Source: Fictibacillus sp. b24 (lineage in GTDB: Bacteria > Bacillota > Bacilli > Bacillales > Fictibacillaceae). From it: a DNA stretch of 64,000 nt. Shown one piece after another: positions 7,461-18,227 of the stretch. Position numbers and translations under genes: made by a program. The stretch covers positions 558,001 through 622,000 of the forward strand of contig NZ_JAUCES010000005.1 in the NCBI RefSeq assembly GCF_030348825.1, in the 5' to 3' direction. Below the pieces are notes generated by a model. It worked only from the letters and a program-made list of their open reading frames with translations, had not been told where the DNA came from and made no database searches. Every line of letters starts with the position of its first letter. Positions within the stretch are counted from its first letter, which is position 1.

Positions 7461-9632
7461 CTACTTTACAACCAAACTATCAAGATTAACTTTTGTAGCA
7501 GTTTTCTTCGCTCCCGAATGAGCTTTTCCTGTCCACTCAATTTTCAAGGTATGTCTGCCTGTTTTTAATCCCGTCTTGGTGAATACAGGTGCTTTGTACT
7601 GAGTTGAGCTCGACCAGAGATCAACGGTATAGGCTGTTCCATCAAGCGTTACTTTTGCTATTCCTTGTGTGCTGCTTTTTAGCGCATAATAGGTGATTCC
7701 CGTACCGTAAAACACGAATTCAGAAGTGGCTGCCGAATAATTAACCGTCTTATACGTTCCGCCTGAAGCACTGGTACTTGTTACTTTTGTCCAGTTATCC
7801 GTAAAGGCAATATTCGAGCTCGTATCTTGATAGGTGCCTGCAGTTACCCCTCGCTTGAAGTATGCTTTATAGCTTCCTTTTCCTTTGTAAGCATAGAAGT
7901 CAATATAATATTTTCCTGTGGCAGGAGCTGTGTAGGAGAAGCTTTCACTAGACGTATTAATTTTTTCAGAGTAAGCGACAATTCCTGCGCTTGAATTAAC
8001 CGTCTTCGCACTAGAGTTATATAAATACACATCAAAGTCTGTTCCTGTCGCGCCTGACATGCTAACTGCTAATTTTTCTCCTTTTACTAGGGTTACAGAA
8101 TACACGTCGTTCTTATCACTCGTTGCGTCCAACGTTGAACTGACACTTGTCGTTGTTAACGCCACGCCTGGAATTTCACCATCTGAGTCCACAGCGCCTG
8201 TAGCAACTCCGGCATTAATTAACCCGCCTGTAACGACTTTATTCGTTAGTGAAGATAATTTAGTAACAGAACCCATAATCCGATCTTTAACTTGTGCAGT
8301 TGTAAAAGATGGATTGGTGCTCACGACTAATGCTGCCGTTCCGGTAACGTGAGGTGCAGCCATTGAGGTTCCGTCATAATAGTCGTAAGAATTTTCCGGC
8401 AGGGTGCTTAAGATTGAAACTCCAGGTGCAGCAACATCTACACTCTTTACACCATAGTTAGAGAAGTAAGCCAGATTGCCTGTGTTATCAATGGCAGCGA
8501 CTGACAAGATGTTTGCAGCGTCATATGCTGCTGGGTAAGAAGGGGAACTATCGGAATTATATCCGTCGTTTCCTGCTGCAGCTACGAACAGCGAATTTGA
8601 ATTTTTAATTGCATCATATAGAGCCTGTGAATAAGAACCACCGCCCCATGAGTTATTTGTAATCTTAATCCCTTTTCCTTTTGCGTAATTGATGGCTAAT
8701 ATAGCGTCTGATGTGTAACCGCCGCCAGGGCCTAGGAATTTTAACGGCATTACTTTTACGTTGGGAGCTATTCCGATTACTCCTGTTGTATTGGCTCTGC
8801 CCGCAATCGTTCCGGCAACATGTGTACCATGATCGTCCTCATACGCTGAATAATACACATCATTATTATTGTCAAAGAAATTCCAGCCGTTTACGTCGTC
8901 GATGTAGCCGTTCTTATCATTATCAATACCATCGTTCGGTGTTTCCCCAGGATTTTTCCAAACATTATCTTTTAGGTCTGGATGATTAATATCCATACCC
9001 GTATCGATGATGCCTACAACGAGTGAAGTACTTCCTTTCGATTTAGCCCATGCTGCTTCGGCTTTAATATCGATGCCGAACTTGCCGGGTACACCTAATA
9101 TGGACTGTCCTGTATTCTTTAGGCCCCACAAATTATTATAGTAGGGATCAGTAACGGCAGAAGGTTTTAGAATATAGTTAGGCTCTGCATATTCAACAGC
9201 AGGGTTTGCTTTTAACTGCCGTATCATATCTTTCATGGATCCTTTTTTATCTTCAAACTTTATGAGCTGTAGACCAGTCTTTCGATCGAGTACTTTATTA
9301 AGCTTTAACCCCTTATCTTTTGCCAATGTTCCTAGACTTTGAATAGATTTATTTGGTTTGAACTTTACAAGCAGTTCTCCTTTTTTATAACCAAGTGCAG
9401 CATCTTCTTTAGATATGCCTCTTTTTGAGCTTGACGGTTTTTGTTTATAAAGGGAATAAGCAGCTTTCTCTTTCATGGTGTTCTTAGGGATATGAATAAT
9501 TGAATTCTCTTGTTTAGTAAATTTCTTCAATGTTTTACTTTCTTTTGGAGGTTCTTGTGCGGACACGATTGATGCAGAAAAGAGCAAACATGCTCCTACT
9601 AAAGAACTGAGTACCTTCATTTTTAAACTCAT
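7461..9632 (-). CDS. Secreted subtilisin-like serine protease (S8) with C-terminal PPC and jelly-roll-like domains
   Basis: The protein has 723 residues. A signal peptide (cleaved near VSA-Q, about 25) precedes an I9-like propeptide (about 80-155) and an S8 catalytic domain with D210 (IIDTG), H268 (DDHGTHVAG) and S423 (GTSMAAPHV). An acidic insert with NDGIDNDKNGYIDD looks calcium-binding. After the catalytic domain come a PPC-like domain (about 490-590) and a final domain of about 125 residues ending in VNLDSLVVK, probably a beta-sandwich binding module. AAGGGG lies 7 bases before the ATG. It should be a secreted protease of broad specificity and is transcribed divergently from the giant Ig-repeat gene. 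Confidence 0.92.
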   Translation of the reverse strand: MSLKMKVLSSLVGACLLFSASIVSAQEPPKESKTLKKFTKQENSIIHIPKNTMKEKAAYSLYKQKPSSSKRGISKEDAALGYKKGELLVKFKPNKSIQSLGTLAKDKGLKLNKVLDRKTGLQLIKFEDKKGSMKDMIRQLKANPAVEYAEPNYILKPSAVTDPYYNNLWGLKNTGQSILGVPGKFGIDIKAEAAWAKSKGSTSLVVGIIDTGMDINHPDLKDNVWKNPGETPNDGIDNDKNGYIDDVNGWNFFDNNNDVYYSAYEDDHGTHVAGTIAGRANTTGVIGIAPNVKVMPLKFLGPGGGYTSDAILAINYAKGKGIKITNNSWGGGSYSQALYDAIKNSNSLFVAAAGNDGYNSDSSPSYPAAYDAANILSVAAIDNTGNLAYFSNYGVKSVDVAAPGVSILSTLPENSYDYYDGTSMAAPHVTGTAALVVSTNPSFTTAQVKDRIMGSVTKLSSLTNKVVTGGLINAGVATGAVDSDGEIPGVALTTTSVSSTLDATSDKNDVYSVTLVKGEKLAVSMSGATGTDFDVYLYNSSAKTVNSSAGIVAYSEKINTSSESFSYTAPATGKYYIDFYAYKGKGSYKAYFKRGVTAGTYQDTSSNIAFTDNWTKVTSTSASGGTYKTVNYSAATSEFVFYGTGITYYALKSSTQGIAKVTLDGTAYTVDLWSSSTQYKAPVFTKTGLKTGRHTLKIEWTGKAHSGAKKTATKVNLDSLVVK

Positions 9633-9817
9633 TGAATATCCCCTTTCTTAATTGACCTACAAAGACAATATATATGGGGGTTTTAGGAGTTTAGTATGTT
9701 AACTTTTCGTCATTTTCTGTAATTATAAAGTCCTGTGAAAAAATAACTATTAAAAAACCATTTCATGTATTATGATTTTTATTGGAGTTAAATTTAACCA
9801 AAAAAGGAGAATGGTAC

Positions 9818-12800
9818 ATGAAGCGCATCGTTTCATTGCTTCTAATCACATTGCTTGTGTTACATGCAGGTTTATTGAACGCCGGCTTAGCACATGCACA
9901 AACAGGCGAAGAGCTTGTCAAGATTGATAGTTTACAAGTTTCGCCAGGTAAAGTAAATGGAGGTGAAATGGTCACCTTTAGTCTCAAAACCAGCGATGAA
10001 AATGTAAAAGATATTATACTTTCATACATAAATGAAGAACAACAGAACAAAGAAATTAATCTTCAACATACGAATAATGGCTGGAATGGAGAATACAAGA
10101 CCAGTGTAGCAGACAGCGGCAAATGGTCACTTTCAACCATTACGGCAACAAGTGAGAACGGCTATAAAACCATTTTGCCAGCATCTGCGCTTACAGATCA
10201 AAGTGCAGTGGATTTTGTAGTTGGTGAGACGCAAACCACTATCAAACAATCGGTCTCTGCAGAATTAACTCAGCCAACACAAGTGAGTTTTGATAAAGAC
10301 TTTGTGAATGCTGGAGAAAATTTAACCATTCATGTTTCAACAGCTGATCAAGACTTAACAGAAGTATATGTACAGCTCAAAGGTCCTTCTGATGATTGGT
10401 TAAGTTATGAAGATCTTTTTCTAGAAAAGGATGAGAATGGTCAATGGTCCAAAACATTTACCTTAAGTGAGAACGAAGAACCAGGTGAATGGAAAGTTGA
10501 GCATATTCGTTTAAGAGCAGGTGACCAATCACAGGAGTTTAATTATTCTATTGATAATTATCCTGCTGAGTTTGGAAAGTACGAAGTGGATAACCCACAC
10601 TACGACACAGAGGCTCCTGTTTTGACAGGAGTTAATTTTGAAAAAACATCTTTGGCCATTGGTGAAAAAACAAAAGTAACCATGACTGCACAAGATCAGT
10701 CAGGTATTAGCTTTGCCATGATGTCATTAACCGGACCAAATGAAGAACATCATTCGGTTTATTTTGAAATTGGTGAAGATGGCGTGTTAACAGGGGAACT
10801 GAATGATTCTGGGGAAATGGTGCAAGGTCAATGGAAAGTGACTTACATTTCTATGGAAGATTTGTATGGTAAAACGCAAAATTACTTTAGTGAAAGTGAC
10901 TTTCCTGTTGAAATCCCTGCTATTCAAATAGGGGATGGGGGTGCTGAGGAAGAAGCGCCAACGGTAACGGCTGTTGAATTTGAAAAAAGTGATATGAAGC
11001 CGGGTGACACTGCCAATGTTTATGTTCAAGTGTCAGATTATACAAAGATCAACAACCTGACACTTAAGATTATGAGCCCTTCGGGGAACCAAACACTGGA
11101 AGTTACATTCTATGATTTGGAGTCAAATCATTTAAAACAAGCGATAACTCTTCCTGAAGATGCCGAACTAGGAGAGTGGCGAGTAGAATCTGCAAATATT
11201 TTTACAAATGAAGAAGAATTATGGACGTACTATACTTTAGAGAACTATCCATCATCCTTTCAAAAATTAAATGTAACGACTGATACAGATAACGATAACG
11301 AGCCACCAGTCCTATCAAACATTGAATTTAGCGAAGAAACAGTAAATGCCGGTGAGACATTGGATGTATTCGTAACGGCAGAAGATAATCTTTCGGGTAT
11401 AGGTTGGATTTCTTTATATTTTTCAAATGGTGACGGGAAAGGTTTATCGATACATGCTTTTGAGAAACAGTCTGATGGTCGCTGGAAAGGCAGTATAGCC
11501 ATTTCGGAGTACGCTAAAAATGAAACATGGTATGTTGAAAGTGTTTCTGCAAGTGACCAAAATAATAATGAGTTTTGGAAATCTTATGATTTAGAAGATA
11601 ATCCATTTCCTACATTTACGATTTATAACGAAAACGAAGATGACACTCCACCAATTGTAAAAGGGGTTTCTTTTGGTAAAGAATCCGTTCCAGCTGGTGA
11701 AAGCAATACCATTAATGTTGCTGTTGAGGATTCATCTGAAGTTAACAGTGTAATTGTTTATTTAATAAGTGAAACAAAAAATAATTATAAGTCTCTCTTC
11801 TTAGATAAGAATGAAGCAGGTCAATGGACAGCAGACTTTGAGGTAGATCTTTTTACTGAACCAGGTACTTGGGAAATTGAAAGTATTTATGTAAGAGACG
11901 CTGCTGATAACTCGGAAAATTATTATTACTCTGACGAGTACTATCCTGAATATTTAAGCTCCTTTGCAGTCATTAATGAAGGATATGATAATCAGCCGCC
12001 AACAATTGTTTCTGTTGATTTCGAGAAAGAAACAATGAATGTGGATGAACATAATATGGTCAATTTAACAGTTGAGGATTCATCAGGAGTCGAATTTGCA
12101 TCATTATCGCTCATTAGTCCTGCTGGTAATACCGAATCTTATGTGTACTTTCCAAACTATGAAACAAATAAACTATCAGAATCATTCAGTCTGCCTTATT
12201 ACTCAGAACCAGGTGAGTGGCGCGTAGGTCAAATTTCCGTAAGAGATCGAAACGGTAACGATAAAACTTACTTTTATAATGAGGATAATTATCCAGAGCT
12301 TTTTGAGAGGTTACATGTAACGAACGATCAATTTGATGAACAAGCGCCAACTGTTTCTCACATTGAATTCAGCAAAGATACTTTTGTTCCTGGTGAAACG
12401 GTTGAGGTATTTGTTTCGGCTGATGATAACAAATCAGGAGTTAATAGTATTGATATAAATTTGACTGACTATAATGGTCAATATTTATGGGTTAATAATT
12501 TTGAGCAGCAATTCGATGGCCGCTGGAAAGGTACAGTAACCATTCCGCTAACAACGAAAAGTTCACAATTTCATTTATCGGGCATTTCTGTTTATGATGG
12601 GGTCTGGAACGAGTTCTATGCATACTACAATGAATTCGATATTAATCCTTATCCTTCATTTAATGTGTTTAATGAAAACGAAGATAATGATTCACCGGTA
12701 GTAAAAGAAGTGTCTTTTGCAAAAGACACTGTGCAGCCGGGTGAAAACAATACAGTATATGTAACTGTTGAGGATGCATCGCCTGTTGAAAGCGTTGAAA

Positions 12801-15800
12801 TTCAATTAGTTAACGCCAGTAACAACACGTATATCTATGTGGAAACAACTCTTGTAGACAACCAATGGAAGGGAGAGTTTGATATAACGAACTCTACTCG
12901 ACCAGGAGAATGGCTGGTTAGCAGTATTTACGTTCGAGATACAGCAAATAATTATTCAAGTAATTATTATTACAAGCATGATCATCCAAATAACATAGGT
13001 TTGTTTAACGTTATCAATGAGAACTTTGATAATGACCCACCGACCGCAGTTGCAGTTGATTTTGATAAAGATACTCTTAAGCCAGGTGAAATGGTAAACA
13101 TTCAATTGGAAGCAGAGGATCTATCAGGCATTCAGTATGCTGCTATAGGATTGGCTGGTCCAAATAATAAAAACAATGAATATGTAGAGCTGTCTAATGA
13201 AGATTTATCAGGATCTTTTACAGTGCCAACCAACGCAGAACCTGGTAAATGGCGCGTCCGTTACATCACTTTGTTTGATACTAACAACAATGAAATAACG
13301 ATTGATTACACTGAGGATCAATATCCTGAAACATTTGATACGTTTAGCGTGGATAATGAAAATTACGATAATGTGCCTCCAACCCTCTTAGACATAGAAC
13401 TTAGTAAGAGTGAAGTCAATGCTGGAGATTCATTAGAAGTTTACGTTACGGCAGAGGATCAATCGGGGATTAATTCTGTTAACGTTGAGTTCTCTAACGG
13501 CGAAATGTCGCTGTATGTAAATGAATTTACGGAGCAAACAGACGGCCGCTTGAAGGGAACTGTTAACATCCCGGCTTATTATAAAAATGCAGAGTGGTAC
13601 GTATCTTCTCTGTATGTGTACGACAAAAATTATAATGAATTCAGTAAGAATTATGAGAAAAACAACAATCCATTTTCGAAATTTACCGTTATCAACGATA
13701 ATCCAGATGTAATTGCACCAGTTATATCAGAGGTCTATTTTGAGAAAGAAAATATAGAGGTTTCTGACTATAATACGATCTATGTAAAAATGACTGATGA
13801 TTTTTCTGGAGTTGATTATGCGGATATTCAGTTGACTAGTCCGAGTGGAAATCAACATAAGTTTGTTTACGTTTGGGAAGAAGTTAATGAAGGCGTATAT
13901 AAAGGCACCTTCAAGTTAAATGAATACGCTGAACCTGGCGTTTGGAAAATATCCGAAATCAGAGCTAAGGATCATAATGGGAACGAAACAACTACCACTT
14001 ATAATCCAGGTCAGTATCCTGAACATTTAGGGTCATTTATTTTAACGAATAATAATTTTGACAGTGAGGCCCCTGTGGTAACAAACGTTCAATTCGGAAC
14101 AGATCTTGTCACAGCCGGAAACTCTGTTGAAATTAGAGTTGAAGCAACAGATAATCTTTCTGGTATTTCCTATATAACAGTCGGATTAGAGAACGAAGCT
14201 GGGAATATGAAATTTATAAGTGGTTTTACAAACCAGGATGGCAAATGGATCAGCAATTGGGAGACTTCATCTTATTTGCAGCCAGGTGAGTATAAAGTTA
14301 AATATCTTTACGTGTCTGACAATGCAGGAAATGCATTCGAAAAGAATTATGATAAAGAAAATCCCGCAGGCTTTGACACCATTACCGTTGAAAATGAACA
14401 TCCTGATATAACAGCACCTGTAATCGAAAGTATCTCTTTTACAAAGTCTGTTCTTCAGGCTGGTGAGACTGGTTATGCGAAGATCGTAGCCAATGATGAT
14501 TTATCCGGAGTTTCACATCTTGGAATCAGTTTTAAATCCCCATCAGGTCAGGTTTTACATGTGTACAATGAGATAACGAAACAACTAGACGGCAGCTGGC
14601 TTGCAGAGTTTCAAGTTTCACCATTTGCAGAACCTGGCGAATGGAAAGTGAATTATGCTTACGTTTCAGATGTAAATGACAACACTAGATATTACGAATC
14701 AGAGGGAATTTTCGCAAGCACTTTTGATACTTTTACAGTTGAGAATGAAAATCCAGATGTAACAATTCCTGAGATTAAATCTGTATCGTTTGAGCAAGAA
14801 TCCTATCAAGCTGGTGATGTGCTTAAAGTAACATCAGTTATTGAGGACGATCAATCTGGAGTAAAGGATGCAGGGCTCCATTTAAAATCTCCAGACGACT
14901 CTGAATGGATTTATGTAGAACTAACTAACAATGAAGGCAATTTGTATTATGGTTCCGTTCAGCTCCCAGATAGCGTCCAGCCTGGTGAATGGAAAGTTGG
15001 TTCATCTTTTGTTCGTGACCAAGCAACGAACAGAGGTAATCATGATTATTATGAAACGTATCCTGATACTTTTGGTAAATTCCAAGTGGTTAATGATCAT
15101 TATGTTCAAAAGCCGAATGTGAACACATTTAATGAAAACTCTACGGAACTATCAGGAGAAGCACTGCCAGGGCATGAAATTCGTATATATGATTTTCATG
15201 AAAATGTGATTGGCACTGGCACCGCAAATGAAGAAGGGAAGTTCTCCATTACGATCCCTAAACAAGCTGCTGGCACTGAATTAAAAGTAACAGCAACGAA
15301 TTCAGAAGGAAATACAAGTAATCCAAGATATGTGTATGTAGAACACGTGTCAATTATGGAACCGCCAGTTGTTTATCCGTTTAGCGACCAAGATACCATT
15401 CTTTCTGGAACGGCAGAAGCGAATACATCTGTATCTGTTTTTATTGAAGAAAAGTACTATTATGCAGATGTAAATGAAAATGGTGGATTTTCTGTAGAAA
15501 TCGGCAAACAAAAAGCGGGAACAATGATTGAAGCGGTAGCTGAAGACAAGGAAGGCAACCGTATAAGTGAAGCTGTTAAAATCACGGTTCAAGACAAAAC
15601 AGCACCAGATAAACCTGAAGTTAATGAAGTGGATGAAATCGATACAACGGTTACTGGTCTTGCAGAAGCAGGATCAATGGTAACTGTAAAAGCTGAATCG
15701 ACATTACTTGGAACAGCGCGAGCATCAGAAAATGGAGCTTTTTCGGTTGCGATTGTAAACCAAAAAGCTGGTACAAAACTTACAGTTACTTCAATGGATA

Positions 15801-18091
15801 GTGAAGGAAATGTAAGTGAAGCAGCGGAAGTGACAGTTGTTGATACAACTGCTCCAGAAAAGCCGTTTTTAAATGAAGTTGGAGACAGCGATGTGCAAGT
15901 AACAGGTACTGCAGAAGCAGGTTCATCTGTCACAGTAAATACAGGAACAACAACACTCGGAACCGCAATAGCGTCAGATAATGGAACATTTATTGTCTTA
16001 ATTGAAAAACAAAAAGCAGGCACGAAACTATCTGTAACTGCAACAGATATATTTGGAAATAAAAGTGAAAAATCTGAAATAACAGTAGCAGATAAAACAG
16101 CTCCCAATAAACCAGTTGTAAACGAAGTCGGTGATAGCGACGTTAAGGTTACAGGTACTGCAGAAGCAGGATCAACAGTGACCGTGAAAGCTGGAACTAC
16201 AACATTAGGAACAGCAACAGCCTCCGAAACTGGAGTGTTTTCTGTAGAGATCGCAATGCAAAAAGCTGGTGTTAAGCTTTCTGTAACAGCGTTGGATGTT
16301 TCTAATAATGAAAGTGAAGAAACAGGAGTTACTGTAATAGACAAAACGGCACCATTAAAACCAGTTGTTAATGCAGTGGATGACAATGACGTGATAGTGA
16401 CTGGAAAAGCAGAAGCAGGCTCAACAGTGACGGTTAAAGCTGGCACGACAACACTAGGTGCTGGTGCTGTATCTGATACAGGTAGTTTCTCTGTTACCAT
16501 TGCAAAACAAGCGGCAGGTGTGAAGTTAACGATAACGGCTCAGGACGCTGCAGGTAACGTAGGAGAAGAAACAGAGGTTACTGTAGCGGATAAAACAGCT
16601 CCACCAGCTCCAACGGTGAACACGGTTGATGATAACGACTTGAAAGTAACAGGAAAAGCAGAAGCGGGATCAACTGTAACAGTGAAATATGGAACAACTA
16701 CACTTGGAACAGCTACTGCAACAAGTACGGGGACGTTTTCTGTGACTATCGTGAAGCAGAAAGCAGGAACAAAGCTTTCTGTGACCGCAACAGATGCTGC
16801 GAAAAATACAAGTAGTGCGACTGCAAAAATCGTAATCGATAAAACAGCTCCAACAGCTCCGACTGTGAACACGGTCGATGATAACGATTTGAAGGTAACA
16901 GGGAAAGCAGAAGCAGGGTCGACTGTAACAGTGAAATCTGGAACCACTACACTTGGAACGGCTACTGCAACAAGTACAGGGACGTTTTCTGTGACTATCG
17001 TGAAGCAGAAAGCAGGAACGAAGCTTTCTGTAACAGCAAAAGATAAAGCGAAAAATACAAGTAGTGCGACTGCAAAAACCGTAATCGATAAAACAGCGCC
17101 TGCAGCACCGACAGTGAACACGGTCGATGACAACGACTTGAAGGTAACAGGAAAAGCAGAAGCAGGATCAACTGTAATAGTGAAAGTCGGAACACTTACA
17201 CTTGGAACAGCAACTGCAACAAGTACGGGTACTTTCTCGGTAACCATCGTAAAGCAGAAAGCAGGAACAAAACTTTCTGTAACAGCAACAGATACGGCGA
17301 AGAACACAAGTAGTGCGACTACAAAAACCGTAATCGATAAAACCGCGCCTGCAGCACCGACTGTGAACACGGTTGATGATAACGACCTGAAAGTAACCGG
17401 AAAAGCAGAAGCAGGATCAACAATAGCGGTGAAGGTCGGATCAACTACACTTGGAACAGCTACTACAACAAGTACGGGTACATTCTCCGTAACCATCGTA
17501 AAGCAGAAAGCAGGAACAAAACTTTCTGTAACAGCAACGGATAAAGCGAAGAATACAAGTACTGTAAGGTCTGTAACGGTAATTGATAAAACCGCGCCTG
17601 CAGCTCCAACGGTGAACACGGTCGATGATAACGACTTGAAAGTAACAGGAAAAGCAGAAGCAGGATCAACAGTAACGGTGAAGGTCGGAACAACTACACT
17701 TGGAACAGCTACTACAATAAGTACGGGTACATTCTCCGTAACCATTGTGAAGCAGAAAGCAGGAACGAAACTAACAGTTACAGCAACAGACAAAGCGAAG
17801 AATAAAAGTACTGCAACAACCAAAACGGTTATTGACAAAACTGCTCCAAACGCTCCAACTATAAATAAAGTTGATAACAACGATCTAAAAGTAACAGGAA
17901 AAGCAGAAGCAGGTTCTACGGTAATAGTGAAAGTAGGAACAAAAACGTTAGGGTCAGCAAAAGCTTTGAGCAATGGAACATATACCATTAAAATAGCTGC
18001 GCAAAAAACAGGAACAAAGCTGACAGTAACAGCTACAGACACGGCAAAAAACGTTAGCAAAGGAACAGTAATAACAGTAGTAAAAGCATAA
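9818..18091 (+). CDS. Giant secreted Ig-like repeat protein, 2757 aa
   Basis: ATG 9818 follows AAGGAG at good spacing; the frame is open from a TTG at 9782, but that has no ribosome site. A signal peptide (MKRIVSLLLITLL..., ending near AHAQ) leads into two repeat types. First come about 15 units of about 105-115 residues starting with PPVL..V.F.K..V..GE, then DxSG and EPGEWKV...RD. Then come about 12 Big_6-type Ig units of 80-83 residues (APTVNTVDDNDLKVTGKAEA, DKTAP linkers). I see no LPXTG, SLH, GW or choline-binding anchor and no enzyme domain, so retention on the cell is unexplained. It is probably a long extracellular stalk or adhesin. The same Big_6-type module is used by the subtilase at 24136. 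Confidence 0.88.
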   Translation: MKRIVSLLLITLLVLHAGLLNAGLAHAQTGEELVKIDSLQVSPGKVNGGEMVTFSLKTSDENVKDIILSYINEEQQNKEINLQHTNNGWNGEYKTSVADSGKWSLSTITATSENGYKTILPASALTDQSAVDFVVGETQTTIKQSVSAELTQPTQVSFDKDFVNAGENLTIHVSTADQDLTEVYVQLKGPSDDWLSYEDLFLEKDENGQWSKTFTLSENEEPGEWKVEHIRLRAGDQSQEFNYSIDNYPAEFGKYEVDNPHYDTEAPVLTGVNFEKTSLAIGEKTKVTMTAQDQSGISFAMMSLTGPNEEHHSVYFEIGEDGVLTGELNDSGEMVQGQWKVTYISMEDLYGKTQNYFSESDFPVEIPAIQIGDGGAEEEAPTVTAVEFEKSDMKPGDTANVYVQVSDYTKINNLTLKIMSPSGNQTLEVTFYDLESNHLKQAITLPEDAELGEWRVESANIFTNEEELWTYYTLENYPSSFQKLNVTTDTDNDNEPPVLSNIEFSEETVNAGETLDVFVTAEDNLSGIGWISLYFSNGDGKGLSIHAFEKQSDGRWKGSIAISEYAKNETWYVESVSASDQNNNEFWKSYDLEDNPFPTFTIYNENEDDTPPIVKGVSFGKESVPAGESNTINVAVEDSSEVNSVIVYLISETKNNYKSLFLDKNEAGQWTADFEVDLFTEPGTWEIESIYVRDAADNSENYYYSDEYYPEYLSSFAVINEGYDNQPPTIVSVDFEKETMNVDEHNMVNLTVEDSSGVEFASLSLISPAGNTESYVYFPNYETNKLSESFSLPYYSEPGEWRVGQISVRDRNGNDKTYFYNEDNYPELFERLHVTNDQFDEQAPTVSHIEFSKDTFVPGETVEVFVSADDNKSGVNSIDINLTDYNGQYLWVNNFEQQFDGRWKGTVTIPLTTKSSQFHLSGISVYDGVWNEFYAYYNEFDINPYPSFNVFNENEDNDSPVVKEVSFAKDTVQPGENNTVYVTVEDASPVESVEIQLVNASNNTYIYVETTLVDNQWKGEFDITNSTRPGEWLVSSIYVRDTANNYSSNYYYKHDHPNNIGLFNVINENFDNDPPTAVAVDFDKDTLKPGEMVNIQLEAEDLSGIQYAAIGLAGPNNKNNEYVELSNEDLSGSFTVPTNAEPGKWRVRYITLFDTNNNEITIDYTEDQYPETFDTFSVDNENYDNVPPTLLDIELSKSEVNAGDSLEVYVTAEDQSGINSVNVEFSNGEMSLYVNEFTEQTDGRLKGTVNIPAYYKNAEWYVSSLYVYDKNYNEFSKNYEKNNNPFSKFTVINDNPDVIAPVISEVYFEKENIEVSDYNTIYVKMTDDFSGVDYADIQLTSPSGNQHKFVYVWEEVNEGVYKGTFKLNEYAEPGVWKISEIRAKDHNGNETTTTYNPGQYPEHLGSFILTNNNFDSEAPVVTNVQFGTDLVTAGNSVEIRVEATDNLSGISYITVGLENEAGNMKFISGFTNQDGKWISNWETSSYLQPGEYKVKYLYVSDNAGNAFEKNYDKENPAGFDTITVENEHPDITAPVIESISFTKSVLQAGETGYAKIVANDDLSGVSHLGISFKSPSGQVLHVYNEITKQLDGSWLAEFQVSPFAEPGEWKVNYAYVSDVNDNTRYYESEGIFASTFDTFTVENENPDVTIPEIKSVSFEQESYQAGDVLKVTSVIEDDQSGVKDAGLHLKSPDDSEWIYVELTNNEGNLYYGSVQLPDSVQPGEWKVGSSFVRDQATNRGNHDYYETYPDTFGKFQVVNDHYVQKPNVNTFNENSTELSGEALPGHEIRIYDFHENVIGTGTANEEGKFSITIPKQAAGTELKVTATNSEGNTSNPRYVYVEHVSIMEPPVVYPFSDQDTILSGTAEANTSVSVFIEEKYYYADVNENGGFSVEIGKQKAGTMIEAVAEDKEGNRISEAVKITVQDKTAPDKPEVNEVDEIDTTVTGLAEAGSMVTVKAESTLLGTARASENGAFSVAIVNQKAGTKLTVTSMDSEGNVSEAAEVTVVDTTAPEKPFLNEVGDSDVQVTGTAEAGSSVTVNTGTTTLGTAIASDNGTFIVLIEKQKAGTKLSVTATDIFGNKSEKSEITVADKTAPNKPVVNEVGDSDVKVTGTAEAGSTVTVKAGTTTLGTATASETGVFSVEIAMQKAGVKLSVTALDVSNNESEETGVTVIDKTAPLKPVVNAVDDNDVIVTGKAEAGSTVTVKAGTTTLGAGAVSDTGSFSVTIAKQAAGVKLTITAQDAAGNVGEETEVTVADKTAPPAPTVNTVDDNDLKVTGKAEAGSTVTVKYGTTTLGTATATSTGTFSVTIVKQKAGTKLSVTATDAAKNTSSATAKIVIDKTAPTAPTVNTVDDNDLKVTGKAEAGSTVTVKSGTTTLGTATATSTGTFSVTIVKQKAGTKLSVTAKDKAKNTSSATAKTVIDKTAPAAPTVNTVDDNDLKVTGKAEAGSTVIVKVGTLTLGTATATSTGTFSVTIVKQKAGTKLSVTATDTAKNTSSATTKTVIDKTAPAAPTVNTVDDNDLKVTGKAEAGSTIAVKVGSTTLGTATTTSTGTFSVTIVKQKAGTKLSVTATDKAKNTSTVRSVTVIDKTAPAAPTVNTVDDNDLKVTGKAEAGSTVTVKVGTTTLGTATTISTGTFSVTIVKQKAGTKLTVTATDKAKNKSTATTKTVIDKTAPNAPTINKVDNNDLKVTGKAEAGSTVIVKVGTKTLGSAKALSNGTYTIKIAAQKTGTKLTVTATDTAKNVSKGTVITVVKA
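16607..17850 (+). repeat. Near-identical 249-bp tandem repeats inside the giant Ig gene
   Basis: Five consecutive Ig-domain units starting with APTVNTVDDNDLKVTGKAEA are spaced about 249 bp (83 codons) apart; for example, the same gctcc start recurs at 16607 and 16856. The DNA, not only the protein, is nearly unchanged over long stretches. That points to recent tandem duplication and to possible copy-number variation or assembly collapse. Confidence 0.9.
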
Positions 18092-18101
18092 AAAGCCACG
18101 T

Positions 18102-18135
18102 AAAACCCTTTTCTCTTATTGAGAAGAGGGTTTTT
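18102..18135 (+). terminator. Terminator of the giant Ig gene
   Basis: AAAACCCTTTTCTC (18102-18115) and GAGAAGAGGGTTTTT (18121-18135) form a strong stem around TTATT with a U tract, 10 bases after the stop codon. Confidence 0.9.
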
Positions 18136-18227
18136 GCTATATATATTTAAAAAGATATATTCATTTTTAAGAAAATATTGTAAGATATGATAAGTTGTTA
18201 TTTATTGGATTATAAAAGAGGAGATTT

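Noticed and set aside
16540-18099. Long minus-strand open frame (519 codons) opposite the giant Ig gene, with others at 15589-16500
   Set aside because: It mirrors the repetitive codons of the plus-strand Ig units, has no ribosome site and reads as low-complexity Val/Ser/Pro/Phe. The plus-strand product has a signal peptide, RBS and terminator.
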